Positions 45,171 through 54,587 of a stretch of 64,000 nt of DNA are shown here, in pieces; position 1 is the stretch's first letter, and every line of letters starts with the position of its first letter. This stretch comes from Candidatus Cohnella colombiensis. GTDB lineage: Bacteria > Bacillota > Bacilli > Paenibacillales > Paenibacillaceae. The translations under genes and the position numbers were made by a program. Where the stretch lies: positions 3,658,001-3,722,000 of the forward strand of contig CP119317.1 of assembly GCA_029203125.1 (NCBI GenBank), written 5' to 3'. The notes under the pieces are model-generated. The model ran no database searches and had not been told where the DNA came from. It saw nothing but the letters and a program-made list of their open reading frames with translations.

Positions 45171-45199
45171 ACTTTACCATTGCACCTAATAACTGTCAA
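45171..45199 (-). promoter_or_regulatory. Promoter of the leader/bmrCD operon
   Basis: Minus strand: -35 TTGACA (45199-45194), 17-bp spacer, -10 TAAAGT (45176-45171). The transcript would begin near 45164, giving a leader of about 320 bases to the terminator. Confidence 0.6.
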
Positions 45200-45230
45200 C
45201 GGGTTTAACAAAAATTTAACTTTACTTTAA

Positions 45231-45398
45231 CTATATGACTAAAATTTCCGCTGGATTATCGCACCAATCACACTTCTCTGGTGGTTCCCAAGCTGTAAAT
45301 ACCGTCGTCTGTAAATTAATAAGATCGGGTGCATCCTCGTATTCATCTACGAACTTATCGACAGCTAATTCTGCGTGTTCACGGCAAATACAGTACAT
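45231..45398 (-). CDS. CxxH/CxxC mini-protein
   Basis: 55 aa, start MYCICREHAELAVDKF at 45398 with AGGAGAGG upstream, stop at 45231. Two metal-type pairs: CREH (C5..H8) and CDWC (C43..C46). This is the CxxH/CxxC protein family found directly downstream of htrA in many Bacillaceae and Paenibacillaceae; function unknown. It follows the htrA stop by 16 bp on the same strand, so they form one operon. Confidence 0.88.
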   Translation of the reverse strand: MYCICREHAELAVDKFVDEYEDAPDLINLQTTVFTAWEPPEKCDWCDNPAEILVI

Positions 45399-45414
45399 GT
45401 TTATTCCTCTCCTA

Positions 45415-46722
45415 CTACTCTTCTGTCTTTTCAGAAAGCTTTACGCTAATCGTCGATTTCTTTCCATTACGATAATAAGTTATTTCAACAGATTCCCCAA
45501 TTTTCTTCTCGCTATACAAATATTTGCGAAGCTCAATTGTACTCTGAATCGGGTTCCCATCTAACGCAACGATTACATCATTAAACTTTAACCCCGCCTC
45601 TTGTGCAGGACCTACCGCTTCAAGCACAATAATACCTTGCTTCACATCAGCCGGAAGATCTGGTAACGCTTGATTGGACGTCTTATCATCGGTAGCGATC
45701 TCTTCGTCCGTCAAGTCATCTTTCCACTCAGAAGTATCTTGGCTGTGCGAATAAAAATCTAGATCCATTGAGTAGATGCCTAGATAAGGTCTAAGTACTT
45801 TACCATTCGCCAGAAGTGAATCTAGAATAGGCATTGCATCATCAATCGGGATCGCAAATCCTATACCCTCAACGCCATAATCGGCAATCTTCATACTATT
45901 AATGCCAACTAGCTTTCCGTTTAGATCAATCATTGCTCCGCCGCTATTTCCTTGATTAATCGCAGCTGTCGTTTGGATGACGATCTGCTCCCAATCATAG
46001 AAGCCGTTCTGGTTAAGCGACACCGGAATAATTCGATCCTTGAACGATACGATTCCTTCCGACACGGAGCCACTAAATCCGAGCGGATTGCCAATCGTAA
46101 TCACCATTTCGCCAACGCGTAGCTTCTTAGAGCTCCCAATCTCGATCACTTTCGTAATATCTTTACCTTCAACCTCTAGAACTGCTAGATCAGTTATTGT
46201 ATCTTTGCCGACAACGTTCGCGACTTTTCGCTCCCCATTATTCATAACGAGGTAAAGCTCGACCGCGTCTTGGATGACATGTGCATTCGTAATGACATAA
46301 GCCTTATCATCTTGCTTTTTATATATGACCCCTGAGCCTAAGCTCGCATATTCCGATACTTGATCCGAATGTAACCAGTCCATTTGTTTGTCTTCCATAT
46401 CTAATGCCTGCTGCGTCATATTAATTACGCTTACGACAGTAGGACCTGCGATATCTGAGGCATTAATCATCCTTTCGGACGCCTCAAGAAGTGTTTGTCC
46501 GGAGAGCATTGCAGGCTGCGCATTCGATTGCGTGGGTTTACCGTCCATGAACAAGAGATACAGTATAACAATGAACAATACACTTGATACAGAAGAAATT
46601 AGCGCAACGCGAACAGTCGAGCCACTTAACGTATTTGGTCTAAAGCCGGAGCCCCGGTTCCTTCGATTTTGAGAGCGTCTCGTTACCCGTGTGTTAAAAA
46701 AATCATCATCGAAAAAACTCAT
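45415..46722 (-). CDS. htrA: HtrA-family serine protease (membrane anchored)
   Basis: 435 aa. Cytoplasmic basic N-terminus, one membrane segment (~36-58), then the trypsin-like domain with catalytic His in TNAHVI, Asp in TDLAVL and Ser in GNSGGA, and a C-terminal PDZ domain (~330-430; KFNDVIVALDGNPI). It degrades or refolds misfolded proteins at the membrane-wall interface. It lies downstream of the walRK block as in B. subtilis (yyxA). No CssRS-type operator was identified. Confidence 0.95.
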   Translation of the reverse strand: MSFFDDDFFNTRVTRRSQNRRNRGSGFRPNTLSGSTVRVALISSVSSVLFIVILYLLFMDGKPTQSNAQPAMLSGQTLLEASERMINASDIAGPTVVSVINMTQQALDMEDKQMDWLHSDQVSEYASLGSGVIYKKQDDKAYVITNAHVIQDAVELYLVMNNGERKVANVVGKDTITDLAVLEVEGKDITKVIEIGSSKKLRVGEMVITIGNPLGFSGSVSEGIVSFKDRIIPVSLNQNGFYDWEQIVIQTTAAINQGNSGGAMIDLNGKLVGINSMKIADYGVEGIGFAIPIDDAMPILDSLLANGKVLRPYLGIYSMDLDFYSHSQDTSEWKDDLTDEEIATDDKTSNQALPDLPADVKQGIIVLEAVGPAQEAGLKFNDVIVALDGNPIQSTIELRKYLYSEKKIGESVEITYYRNGKKSTISVKLSEKTEE

Positions 46723-46892
46723 CGCCCAGCACCATCCTTCTATTAGAGGAAGGTTCGGTTCCTCTCGCCGTAATCTTATATGAAATCATAGGAATATTTT
46801 CATAGGGTTTGACTAGAATAGTAATAGAATCATAGACGAACAACAAGTGAATTATACGCCTAAATCCCATGTAAAGAAAGGAAGAAATTCTA

Positions 46893-47093
46893 ATGAAACC
46901 TATAAATTTTAGTTGGCATTACCTTGACCTTGCGTCCCAGATGGCAGATCTGAAGGACGACCATTATCGTCAGCTTCTTGCGTTAAGCACAATTATCGAA
47001 TTATTAGTTGAAAAAGGAGTGCTCACACCAGAAGAAATAAGCGATAAAGCAGCGGATATGGAGGCAGAGCTAGATCGCCAGCTACTGCTGTAA
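46893..47093 (+). CDS. Small hypothetical protein
   Basis: 66 aa on the opposite strand to its neighbours, with AAGGAAG upstream of the ATG and ending 12 bp before the convergent walJ stop. Amphipathic helices (YRQLLALSTIIELLVEKG then LTPEEISDKAADM) resemble the short helical N-terminus of nitrile-hydratase-like accessory proteins. No function is assigned. The coherent, charged-helical sequence and the ribosome site argue for a real gene rather than a chance frame. Confidence 0.6.
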   Translation: MKPINFSWHYLDLASQMADLKDDHYRQLLALSTIIELLVEKGVLTPEEISDKAADMEAELDRQLLL

Positions 47094-47104
47094 TTCCCCC
47101 TTTG

Positions 47105-47938
47105 CTAAGCTCTTGATCCGATTAGTTGTGCCATGCTTTGGGATACAATGTCCCACTCTGTCGCTTTGTCTGGATACGTATCACATAGTGAGAATTCGTG
47201 CTTATGGTAAAATAATCCGTTCTCCTCTAATACATTATTCACTGTAAGCTTGGCTAAATCCATCATGTTGTGCTCTTGACTGAGATGAGCTAGATAGACA
47301 CGCTTTGTCTTCTCCGATAGTAAGCTGCAAAGCGCTTCACCTGCAGCCTCATTGGAAAGATGTCCTGTATCTCCGAGAATTCTCCGCTTAATGTTCCAAG
47401 GGTAGCGTCCCATACGCAACATATTAATATCGTGGTTCGATTCAAGTACGAGTACATCGGATTGTTGAAGCTGACGCATCACTTTATCACTCACGTAGCC
47501 TAAGTCTGTCGCCAAACTTAACTTCGCTCCGTCCGCTTGAAAACAGTATCCGACTGGCTCTGCCGCGTCATGCGAGATCGCGTAGGATTCAACCCGCAAA
47601 TCTGCAAATTCGACAACACTATCTGCAGGCATAATGAATCGTTGTGCATCCGGAATATCGCCTATTAATCGTTGCATGGCAGCCCATGTTTTCTCGTTCG
47701 CATAGACAGGGAGACTATGCTTTCTAGCGAAAGCTCCGAGTCCTTTAATATGATCAGAATGTTCATGTGTCACGAGAATCGCATCGAGATCTTGTCCGGA
47801 TACGCCTCGCCCTTTCATTAATTCATCAATTTTCTTACCACTTAGACCGACATCAACAAGCACTGTTGCTTCATCACTTTGGATAACGGTCGCATTGCCT
47901 GTTGAACCACTTGCTAATACTGTAAACCGCAGCCCCAT
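47105..47938 (-). CDS. walJ: WalJ, metallo-beta-lactamase-fold protein
   Basis: 277 aa. Metal-binding motif THEHSDH near residue 60, ASGSTGNAT at the start, further His/Asp in SHDAAEP and ESNHD. Family YycJ/WalJ links to cell division and DNA replication coordination, perhaps as a 5'-3' exonuclease. Start placed at MGLRFTV (47938), behind GGAGAGGAAAG; the ATG seven codons earlier has no ribosome site. Fifth gene of the walRKHIJ operon. Confidence 0.93.
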   Translation of the reverse strand: MGLRFTVLASGSTGNATVIQSDEATVLVDVGLSGKKIDELMKGRGVSGQDLDAILVTHEHSDHIKGLGAFARKHSLPVYANEKTWAAMQRLIGDIPDAQRFIMPADSVVEFADLRVESYAISHDAAEPVGYCFQADGAKLSLATDLGYVSDKVMRQLQQSDVLVLESNHDINMLRMGRYPWNIKRRILGDTGHLSNEAAGEALCSLLSEKTKRVYLAHLSQEHNMMDLAKLTVNNVLEENGLFYHKHEFSLCDTYPDKATEWDIVSQSMAQLIGSRA

Positions 47939-47994
47939 TGTCTGATCTTTCCTCTCCATACAGATGCTTGCCTATTCACAAGCCCCAATCTCAC

Positions 47995-48756
47995 TTATGA
48001 ATTCGCTTGAACATCCACTTTCTCTGTAGCAACCTCGGCGCTGATCGCATTCACATAGTACACTTCGCCATTTTCTAACAAAACCCTCCATGAGGGGGCC
48101 ACTACCTGTCGGTCCGTCACATCGAAAATTTCACCGTAATAACCTAAGCGAATTTCTTTAATCGTCGAATCTGCTGGCAGATTACGTTCAATTAGACTTG
48201 CAATCGCCTTCGATGCGGGTAGCACCTTCTGTTCACTCTCCGTCAGCGACGGTTGAATGTCGATGAGATCTTGGCTATACGTTCGAATACGTTGTTCACT
48301 ATAATAAAACTCCAAATGAATTTTGAAGATCGGGAATCCGTAAATCATCCGATTAAAGACGAACACGCCCTCGCGACTACTTGGGTCATCAAACGTGTAA
48401 GCACTAAGATCGGGGATCACATCTCCTAACGAATCAGCGAGCTCCTGCTCAAAATATACAATTCTCGTTTCTGGTGCAGGATCTAACACAATTCGTTCCT
48501 CTGCCGTCAACCCTACTCGCTTATTAAACGTATACGTTAGCTCGCGCATGAGCGGGGTTTCTGTCGGGATTTTCGCTTCTACTTTGAACTTAATATTTTT
48601 CTCGCGCATCACTTGTTGGGTTTCAGGAGGTAGGGATGTCCAATCGGCTGTCGTATTCAGACGTTCTCGCCATTCCGTCCAGAGCTGATATCCTAGCAAA
48701 ACATTAAGCATCAAGAATGCGATAATGAGTACGCTTTTGGCTCGTCTCCAATCCAT
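47995..48756 (-). CDS. walI: WalI (YycI), WalK regulator
   Basis: 253 aa. Single N-terminal membrane helix (VLIIAFLMLNVLLGYQLW), the remainder extracellular. Together with WalH it holds WalK inactive in B. subtilis. Follows walH by 42 bp. Confidence 0.92.
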   Translation of the reverse strand: MDWRRAKSVLIIAFLMLNVLLGYQLWTEWRERLNTTADWTSLPPETQQVMREKNIKFKVEAKIPTETPLMRELTYTFNKRVGLTAEERIVLDPAPETRIVYFEQELADSLGDVIPDLSAYTFDDPSSREGVFVFNRMIYGFPIFKIHLEFYYSEQRIRTYSQDLIDIQPSLTESEQKVLPASKAIASLIERNLPADSTIKEIRLGYYGEIFDVTDRQVVAPSWRVLLENGEVYYVNAISAEVATEKVDVQANS

Positions 48757-48798
48757 CCTTAAACCCCCTCAATCCCTCAGCATCTATGACCGCAAAAT

Positions 48799-50109
48799 TT
48801 AAGATAGTATGGGTGAAGATTCAGCTAAAATCGCGACTTCACCATTATCGAGCCTAATTGCCCAAACAAGATTCAATGAAAGCTGGTCATCGATAAAACT
48901 TGGCTTATAGGCAGGGAATAACGCTTTAACCTTGCGTCCAGAAGCTTGTGCTTGGGCAAGCAACAGCTTCAGCGGCTCACCGCCAAGCAATTGCCTGGAT
49001 CGTTTATTTGTCACCTGCGTACCTAGTACGAGCAATGAACGTTCATACGAGGATACATCTCCTTGTTGAAGCACGAGCTGCATGTAGCCAATATTGAGTG
49101 CTGCACTCGACACAATCGGAAGTTGATCATAATATTGCTGAAACCGAATTGTGCTTTCTCCTTCGAGAACGGTCTCTTGCGCCAACATATGCTTGCCGTT
49201 CCAGCCTCCATGCTGATTAATAAAGGTAACTGCAGCAAGCACATTTTCAATATAATCATTCTCACTATTCGTCGGAGCAACAGGATCGGTGTAGGTCATC
49301 CACCCACTTGCCGGTTCGACACTAAGCCCGCGCTTCCCATCTGTATAAAATAACGGTGTATCTAATCGTTCTGGTATGCTTTGAGTTGTGTTAGGATCGA
49401 AAAATAAGTTAGCCTGCATCTGATCTGTCGAATAGCGATCATAATTGACCTGTATCTCCAACAAACGAGAAATCGGTTTAGTCGGGTAATATAATTGTCC
49501 ATTATCGGTCTCATAAGCATCCCAAAATTGCCCAAAGCCCACATAACCCTCAACATCTCCGACCGTTAGATCGGCGCGTGTCGCTTCATAGACGCGGCGT
49601 CCATCTTCGCTAAAGAAAAATGTACGCACTTCTTCTCGTCCCTTGCTTGAAAAAATCCATATCCGTTCAATCGCATCTTGAGAAAGCACGAAGTTGCCTT
49701 CGATTTTGAACACGCGCTGTAATAATTCGAATGGAACTGCACGTCCAAATCGTAATTCCACACCTTGATCTTCCTGACGCACCTGATCCCAATTGACCGT
49801 GTTACTCGCTTCAAGCTGAATACCCTTAAATACACGATCCTGTAGCTTCTTCAAAATAATATCGTAATACGGCTGCGTACTTGGATAAAACACCGTGTGC
49901 TTGTCTTCTCCCATATGAAGGATGAGCAGTTCAGGGGAAATGAGATTGTTCACAACCTCTTCCTCACCTAGAGGTTCTGTCTTTACATAATCGAGCTCCG
50001 ATTTCGCCTTGGCATCCAAGTTAGGCATACTGTAAGCAAGGAAGTAACTCTGCACGAGACTCAATGCGACTAGCAAGACGAGGAATATCGTTTTTAGCTT
50101 CTCCATCAT
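48799..50109 (-). CDS. walH: WalH (YycH), WalK regulator
   Basis: 436 aa. N-terminal membrane helix (LKTIFLVLLVALSLVQSYFL) and a large extracellular part of YycH type. Start ATG-ATG overlaps the walK stop (GAGATGATG), so the two are coupled. Acts with WalI on the WalK sensor. Confidence 0.92.
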   Translation of the reverse strand: MMEKLKTIFLVLLVALSLVQSYFLAYSMPNLDAKAKSELDYVKTEPLGEEEVVNNLISPELLILHMGEDKHTVFYPSTQPYYDIILKKLQDRVFKGIQLEASNTVNWDQVRQEDQGVELRFGRAVPFELLQRVFKIEGNFVLSQDAIERIWIFSSKGREEVRTFFFSEDGRRVYEATRADLTVGDVEGYVGFGQFWDAYETDNGQLYYPTKPISRLLEIQVNYDRYSTDQMQANLFFDPNTTQSIPERLDTPLFYTDGKRGLSVEPASGWMTYTDPVAPTNSENDYIENVLAAVTFINQHGGWNGKHMLAQETVLEGESTIRFQQYYDQLPIVSSAALNIGYMQLVLQQGDVSSYERSLLVLGTQVTNKRSRQLLGGEPLKLLLAQAQASGRKVKALFPAYKPSFIDDQLSLNLVWAIRLDNGEVAILAESSPILS

Positions 50110-51938
50110 CTCGGCTCACTTCCTTCCAACACGATGGGTAGTAGCACCGTTACTACTGTGCCTACATTCGCTTCGGAGTCTATGGTAATCGTACCGCCAT
50201 GCGCTCTTACAATTTCCCGGGCAATAGATAGACCAAGGCCTGTGCCCCCCATATTACGCGAACGCGCCTTGTCCACACGATAGAATCTTTCGAATATTCG
50301 AGCAAGATCTTTTTTTGGAATACCGATCCCTGTATCCTTAATCATAATGGCGAGTAAGCTGGCTTCATTGCGTCTAGCTAATATCTCAATCGTACCGCCA
50401 TCAAGTGTATACTTGATCGCATTGGATACCAAGTTGTCGAGCACTTGGTCGATTCCGTCACGGTCAATCCATACACCCTTCAGCTTATGTTCAACCTTCA
50501 CCGATGCTGTAATCGCCTTTTGCCTCAATTGGAAGGAGAAGCGGTCAACAACTTCCTCTAGCATCTCGCTGAGATCCGTCTTCTGACCGCGAAGCTGATT
50601 GCGCCCTGAATCGAATCGTGAAAGGTGGAGTAAGTCTGTCACAAGCCGAATCATCCGCTCTGTCTCACTGCGAATAACGCCTACGAATCGGTCAGCCAAA
50701 GGAGGCTCCTCTAATGCTCCATCTCCCAATGCTTCTGCATAACTCTTTATTGTCGTCAGTGGCGTACGTAGCTCGTGGGATACATTGGCAACGAACTCTC
50801 TACGTGCATGCTCTAGCTTCTCCATCTCAGTAACGTCCTGTAACACAGCTATTGCACCCGCAACCCCACGATCACGTCGACGAATCGGCGTCAAAGTAAC
50901 TCGGAACACAAGCTCCTCTTCTTCATCCTCATCCCGACGAAGTAACAACGCATTTTCGTTGCCTTGAAGCGTATCATTGATCGGCTCCTTCTCAATACCA
51001 AGTGCGATCGAGAGCTCAATGCCTTCCTTGAGCTCGTCCACACCAAGCATCCCGCGCGCCCGTCTATTCGATACAATGACACGACCATATTCATCTGTCG
51101 CAAGTACACCATCACTCATGTTCGACAGAATTGAAGCTAGCTTTTCTTTCTCTTCCTCATTGATTGCAAGTGCTTCACTCAGACGATCAGTCATATCATT
51201 AAAGGCCATGCTCAATTGGCCAATCTCATCTTTGCCAAATACGGGAACACGCTCAGTAAAGCGCCCTTCTGCAACAGCAGTTGCTTGCTTCGTCAATACT
51301 TTGATTGGAGAAGTAATCGTTCCCGCTAACAGTACGCCTAGAATCGTCGTTAACCCGAGCGCAATTAATGTGCCTGACACGAAGATTTGATTGATTCTTT
51401 CCATTGTCTGATAAACCTCTTGCATGGAGGCGACAACGTAAATCGCACCTACGATTCTCCCATTACTATTAATAGGCTTCGCGATAACTTTATTCCGCGT
51501 ATTATCCTCGTCGATGATCTCTTCCTCGTTGTCTCTCACACCTTGCAACGCACGGCTAACGAGAAGCGAAGTATTCTTACGACCTACATAAAATTGCTGA
51601 GAAGATTTCGACGTTGCTAACACCTTTCCACTACTATCTAGCACCTGAATTTCTGCACCGCTAATGTTGAAGAAGCTGCCGACCAGCGTGCTCAGCAGCT
51701 CATTCGTATCGCCCGTTCCATTCTCGTCCTTTGTACTAGAGAACAAGTTCGATGCAGAGAGAACAGAAGTAAGTAAGTTCGATTGGTTGTTCAAATTTGT
51801 TGTAAAGGTATTGATCAACGAAGTCTTCATCGTACTGATGAAATAGACGCCAATCAACTGTACCGCGATCAGAATAAGCAGCAGCACCATAAGAATAAGC
51901 TTGATCTGAATGCTGCGGAACAAGCGGAATCCTTTCAT
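50106..51938 (-). CDS. walK: WalK sensor histidine kinase
   Basis: 610 aa. TM1 ~10-32, extracellular Cache-type domain (~35-180), TM2 ~185-205, HAMP (SPIKVLTKQATAVAEGRF), PAS (~265-370), H-box FVANVSHELRTPLTT with the phosphorylated His near residue 390, and ATPase motifs DNLVSNAIKYT, DTGIGI and GTGLGLSI. Controls peptidoglycan hydrolase genes in Bacillota through WalR and is normally essential. Stop overlaps walH, start overlaps walR. Confidence 0.96.
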   Translation of the reverse strand: MKGFRLFRSIQIKLILMVLLLILIAVQLIGVYFISTMKTSLINTFTTNLNNQSNLLTSVLSASNLFSSTKDENGTGDTNELLSTLVGSFFNISGAEIQVLDSSGKVLATSKSSQQFYVGRKNTSLLVSRALQGVRDNEEEIIDEDNTRNKVIAKPINSNGRIVGAIYVVASMQEVYQTMERINQIFVSGTLIALGLTTILGVLLAGTITSPIKVLTKQATAVAEGRFTERVPVFGKDEIGQLSMAFNDMTDRLSEALAINEEEKEKLASILSNMSDGVLATDEYGRVIVSNRRARGMLGVDELKEGIELSIALGIEKEPINDTLQGNENALLLRRDEDEEEELVFRVTLTPIRRRDRGVAGAIAVLQDVTEMEKLEHARREFVANVSHELRTPLTTIKSYAEALGDGALEEPPLADRFVGVIRSETERMIRLVTDLLHLSRFDSGRNQLRGQKTDLSEMLEEVVDRFSFQLRQKAITASVKVEHKLKGVWIDRDGIDQVLDNLVSNAIKYTLDGGTIEILARRNEASLLAIMIKDTGIGIPKKDLARIFERFYRVDKARSRNMGGTGLGLSIAREIVRAHGGTITIDSEANVGTVVTVLLPIVLEGSEPR

Positions 51939-52672
51939 CCGTAGAGACCGCCTGTCATCTTCGGATTACGCACCATGTAACCGAGCCCTCGTCTTGTCAG
52001 TATTATTTCCGGACGACTAGGGTCATCCTCCAGTTTTTCACGCAGTCTGCGAATCGTCACATCGACAGTCCGTACATCGCCGAAATATTCGAAGCCCCAC
52101 ACCGCTTGTAGCAGATGCTCCCTTGTCATAACTTTTCCATTATTACGTGCCAAATAGTGAATAAGCTCAAACTCACGATGCGTTAAGTCTAACGGTTGAT
52201 TATTCTTATAGACGACATACATATCTGTATCAATAAATAGATTGAAAAGCTTTAACCCCTGTCGTTCAATCTCAGCAGTAGCTTCTTCATCGGTCCGCGC
52301 CTCTAGGTTGCGTTGGCGACGCAGGTGCGCCTTAACTCTTGCGAGTAGCTCACGTGTGCCGAAAGGCTTCGTCACGTAATCGTCCGCACCGAGTTCCAAC
52401 CCGAGCACCTTGTCGATTTCGCTATCTTTGGCGGTCAACATAATGATTGGGGTCGACAGCTTTGCCCGTACCTCACGGCATACGTCCATGCCATCCTTAA
52501 TCGGGAGCATGAGATCCAGTAGGATGAGATCAGGGTCCTCTTCAAATGCGAGTCGAACGGCTGCTTCACCATCAAAGGCACAGATGACCTCATAGCCTTC
52601 CTTCTCAAGGTTGAACTTTAGAATATCTGCGATCGGACGTTCATCGTCCACAACTAAAATTTTACCTGGCAT
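51935..52672 (-). CDS. walR: WalR response regulator
   Basis: 245 aa, OmpR type. Receiver with acidic pair D9/D10 and phospho-acceptor D53 (LILLDLMLP), K of TKPFG at ~103; winged helix in the C-terminal ~100 residues (LDLTHREFELIHYLA, VDVTIRRLREKLE, RRGLGYMV). First gene of walRKHIJ. Upstream lies the terminator of the M23 gene, so the operon starts in 52673-52748. Confidence 0.97.
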   Translation of the reverse strand: MPGKILVVDDERPIADILKFNLEKEGYEVICAFDGEAAVRLAFEEDPDLILLDLMLPIKDGMDVCREVRAKLSTPIIMLTAKDSEIDKVLGLELGADDYVTKPFGTRELLARVKAHLRRQRNLEARTDEEATAEIERQGLKLFNLFIDTDMYVVYKNNQPLDLTHREFELIHYLARNNGKVMTREHLLQAVWGFEYFGDVRTVDVTIRRLREKLEDDPSRPEIILTRRGLGYMVRNPKMTGGLYG

Positions 52673-52748
52673 TGCTTCACCGCCCTCATCTACTCGGAAG
52701 CACTTCTATTGTTATTCTAACATAAGACGAGCATTCACCCAATAATAA

Positions 52749-52787
52749 AGGCTTTCTCTCGTCTTATGCAGACTGGAGAGAAAGCCT
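52749..52787 (-). terminator. Terminator of the M23 peptidase gene
   Basis: Perfect 12-bp stem AGGCTTTCTCTC (52749-52760) / GAGAGAAAGCCT (52776-52787), with a T-rich tail on the minus strand. Confidence 0.8.
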
Positions 52788-52801
52788 CTATCGTTATTAT
52801 T

Positions 52802-54388
52802 TTATTTAAGATAGCTTAATGGATTTTTCACAACATCGTTAAGATGAATTTCGAAGTGAAGATGCGTACCCGTAGAGTGACCGGTATTACCCATAACTCC
52901 AATTGCGTCGCCCTTCTCCACAATCTGACCCTTCTTCGCATTTAAGCTCTTCATGTGTCCATATACCGTTTCAAAGCCATTCTTATGGTCGATAATGATA
53001 CAGTTGCCAAGTCCACTCTTAAAGCCGGCAAACGTAACAATTCCCGTATCTGCTGCTTTAATCGTACTCTTCCCGATCATATCAATTCCATTGTGCATTC
53101 GACCCCAACGCTTACCGAGATAGCTTGTCAGTCTCGCGCTGCTGACCGGCCAGCTGAACTTGCCCGTTCCTTGACCCTTAATGACTTTCGTCCCTTTAAG
53201 AATTACGGTAGGCACTGCTTCAACAATAATGGTCTGCTTGACGATTTCTTCCTCAATTAAGCCACCGTTGCGCTTAACTTGACGATAAGTAACCTCTTGC
53301 TGACCTTCTTTGCCTTCTGTTCGCACCTTAGATTGACCCAATCTAATGCTGTCATCTTTCTCATAAACAACAGGTGGGTCGATGACTTCTAGTTGAGTAA
53401 CCTGCTCAATGGACTCTACGTTCAACATTGGAGGCTCTGACTCAGAGAGATCAATGACATCTCCAATATGAATCATATCATTTTTAATCCAAGGATTATT
53501 GGCATAAATCAATTCATCCGAGATATTCAGCTTGGATGCAATACATCCGACACAGTCACCACTTACGACTGTATATTCACGCGGGATCGGCTCGCCTTCT
53601 GTTAGTGTAGCGAACAGCTCATCTAGATCAGACAGTTCAGACGCATCAATCGCTTCCGATGTTAAAGCAACGCTCTCAATGAAGGATATCGATTCAATTT
53701 CACTTTGAGGATCACTTGTGCTCTCATCATCGGCAGACTTTGCTGTGTAAGCTAATGCCCTAACTTCTGGGCCCGACTTCTTAGAAGTCGTTGCTACCGC
53801 TGCTGCAGGCACATATAAATCTTTTACCTTTTGTAGCAAAGCATCTGCTGTCTGTTGATCGCGAACAACTCCAACCTTTTTCCCATCAACAGTAATAACT
53901 ACACCAACTGCATGTGTGGTTAGCATCCCTTGAAGACGGGTCAGTGTCGCTTCATCGTCTGTTACTTTTTTGTAAGCCTTTTCATCGGTGTATGTAACGC
54001 TCTGGTTATCCATCACCATGATGACTTTTGAATTAGTTTTATTCAGTTGTGCCGCTTTGTCGGATAGCAACTTAGCAACCTTATCCTTGTCGCTGATCTC
54101 GCCTACGGATACACCATCAAGAACAACATTATAGTAAGGTACCATATGTGCTTCAACATAATTCTGTCTAGCTACAACAACGGTAGTAACGACCCCTGTA
54201 ACTACGATGATTGCCGCGGCAGCGACCATTGCTATACGATAGGTTCGTGAATTTATATTTTTGAAAAACTTCATGATTGCTCTGACATAAGTCAGTACTT
54301 TCAAGTCCTGGGATCGAACACGCCGGAAGGTTCGTCGCAAGGCGACTTTCGCGCTCCGGATCCGATCTGTTCCCCTGAAAACGGCCAT
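52802..54388 (-). CDS. Membrane-bound M23 endopeptidase with LysM and G5 domains
   Basis: 528 aa from the ATG at 54388 (GAGG six bases upstream); a GTG seven codons earlier is less well placed. A basic N-terminus is followed by a membrane helix (~50-72). A LysM-like module near YTVVSGDCVGCIASKLNIS contains two cysteines, unusual for the family. A G5 domain (VTYRQVKRNGGLIEEEIVKQ) precedes the peptidase, whose metal ligands are in RMHNGIDM and HLHFEIH. It should cleave peptide cross-links in peptidoglycan. Location next to walRKHIJ fits wall remodelling; WalR control is inferred, no WalR box was found. Confidence 0.9.
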   Translation of the reverse strand: MAVFRGTDRIRSAKVALRRTFRRVRSQDLKVLTYVRAIMKFFKNINSRTYRIAMVAAAAIIVVTGVVTTVVVARQNYVEAHMVPYYNVVLDGVSVGEISDKDKVAKLLSDKAAQLNKTNSKVIMVMDNQSVTYTDEKAYKKVTDDEATLTRLQGMLTTHAVGVVITVDGKKVGVVRDQQTADALLQKVKDLYVPAAAVATTSKKSGPEVRALAYTAKSADDESTSDPQSEIESISFIESVALTSEAIDASELSDLDELFATLTEGEPIPREYTVVSGDCVGCIASKLNISDELIYANNPWIKNDMIHIGDVIDLSESEPPMLNVESIEQVTQLEVIDPPVVYEKDDSIRLGQSKVRTEGKEGQQEVTYRQVKRNGGLIEEEIVKQTIIVEAVPTVILKGTKVIKGQGTGKFSWPVSSARLTSYLGKRWGRMHNGIDMIGKSTIKAADTGIVTFAGFKSGLGNCIIIDHKNGFETVYGHMKSLNAKKGQIVEKGDAIGVMGNTGHSTGTHLHFEIHLNDVVKNPLSYLK

Positions 54389-54513
54389 GATCTTCCTCTT
54401 TTCGCCCACATTCGGTATTCAGTTCCCAAATTCTGAAACTAGCTAAGCAATACTTTAGCATAAATTTATCAATTCTATCAATGAATTTGCATCATTAGAA
54501 TTATGAAAAATAA

Positions 54514-54548
54514 AATAGGCCCCCAGAAAACACAACCGGAGACCTATT
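54514..54548 (-). terminator. Terminator of the membrane protein gene at 54588
   Basis: Arms AATAGGTCTCC and GGGGGCCTATT on the minus strand (54548-54538 / 54524-54514, two G-U pairs), followed by TTATTTTT. Confidence 0.7.
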
Positions 54549-54587
54549 AATGTAACCGTTTTCTTGCCTGAAATTAGTCCTTAGGCA

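Noticed and set aside
45235..45564. Plus-strand 109-codon frame over the end of htrA
   Set aside because: It is antisense to the CxxH/CxxC gene and the htrA 3' end, without a ribosome site.
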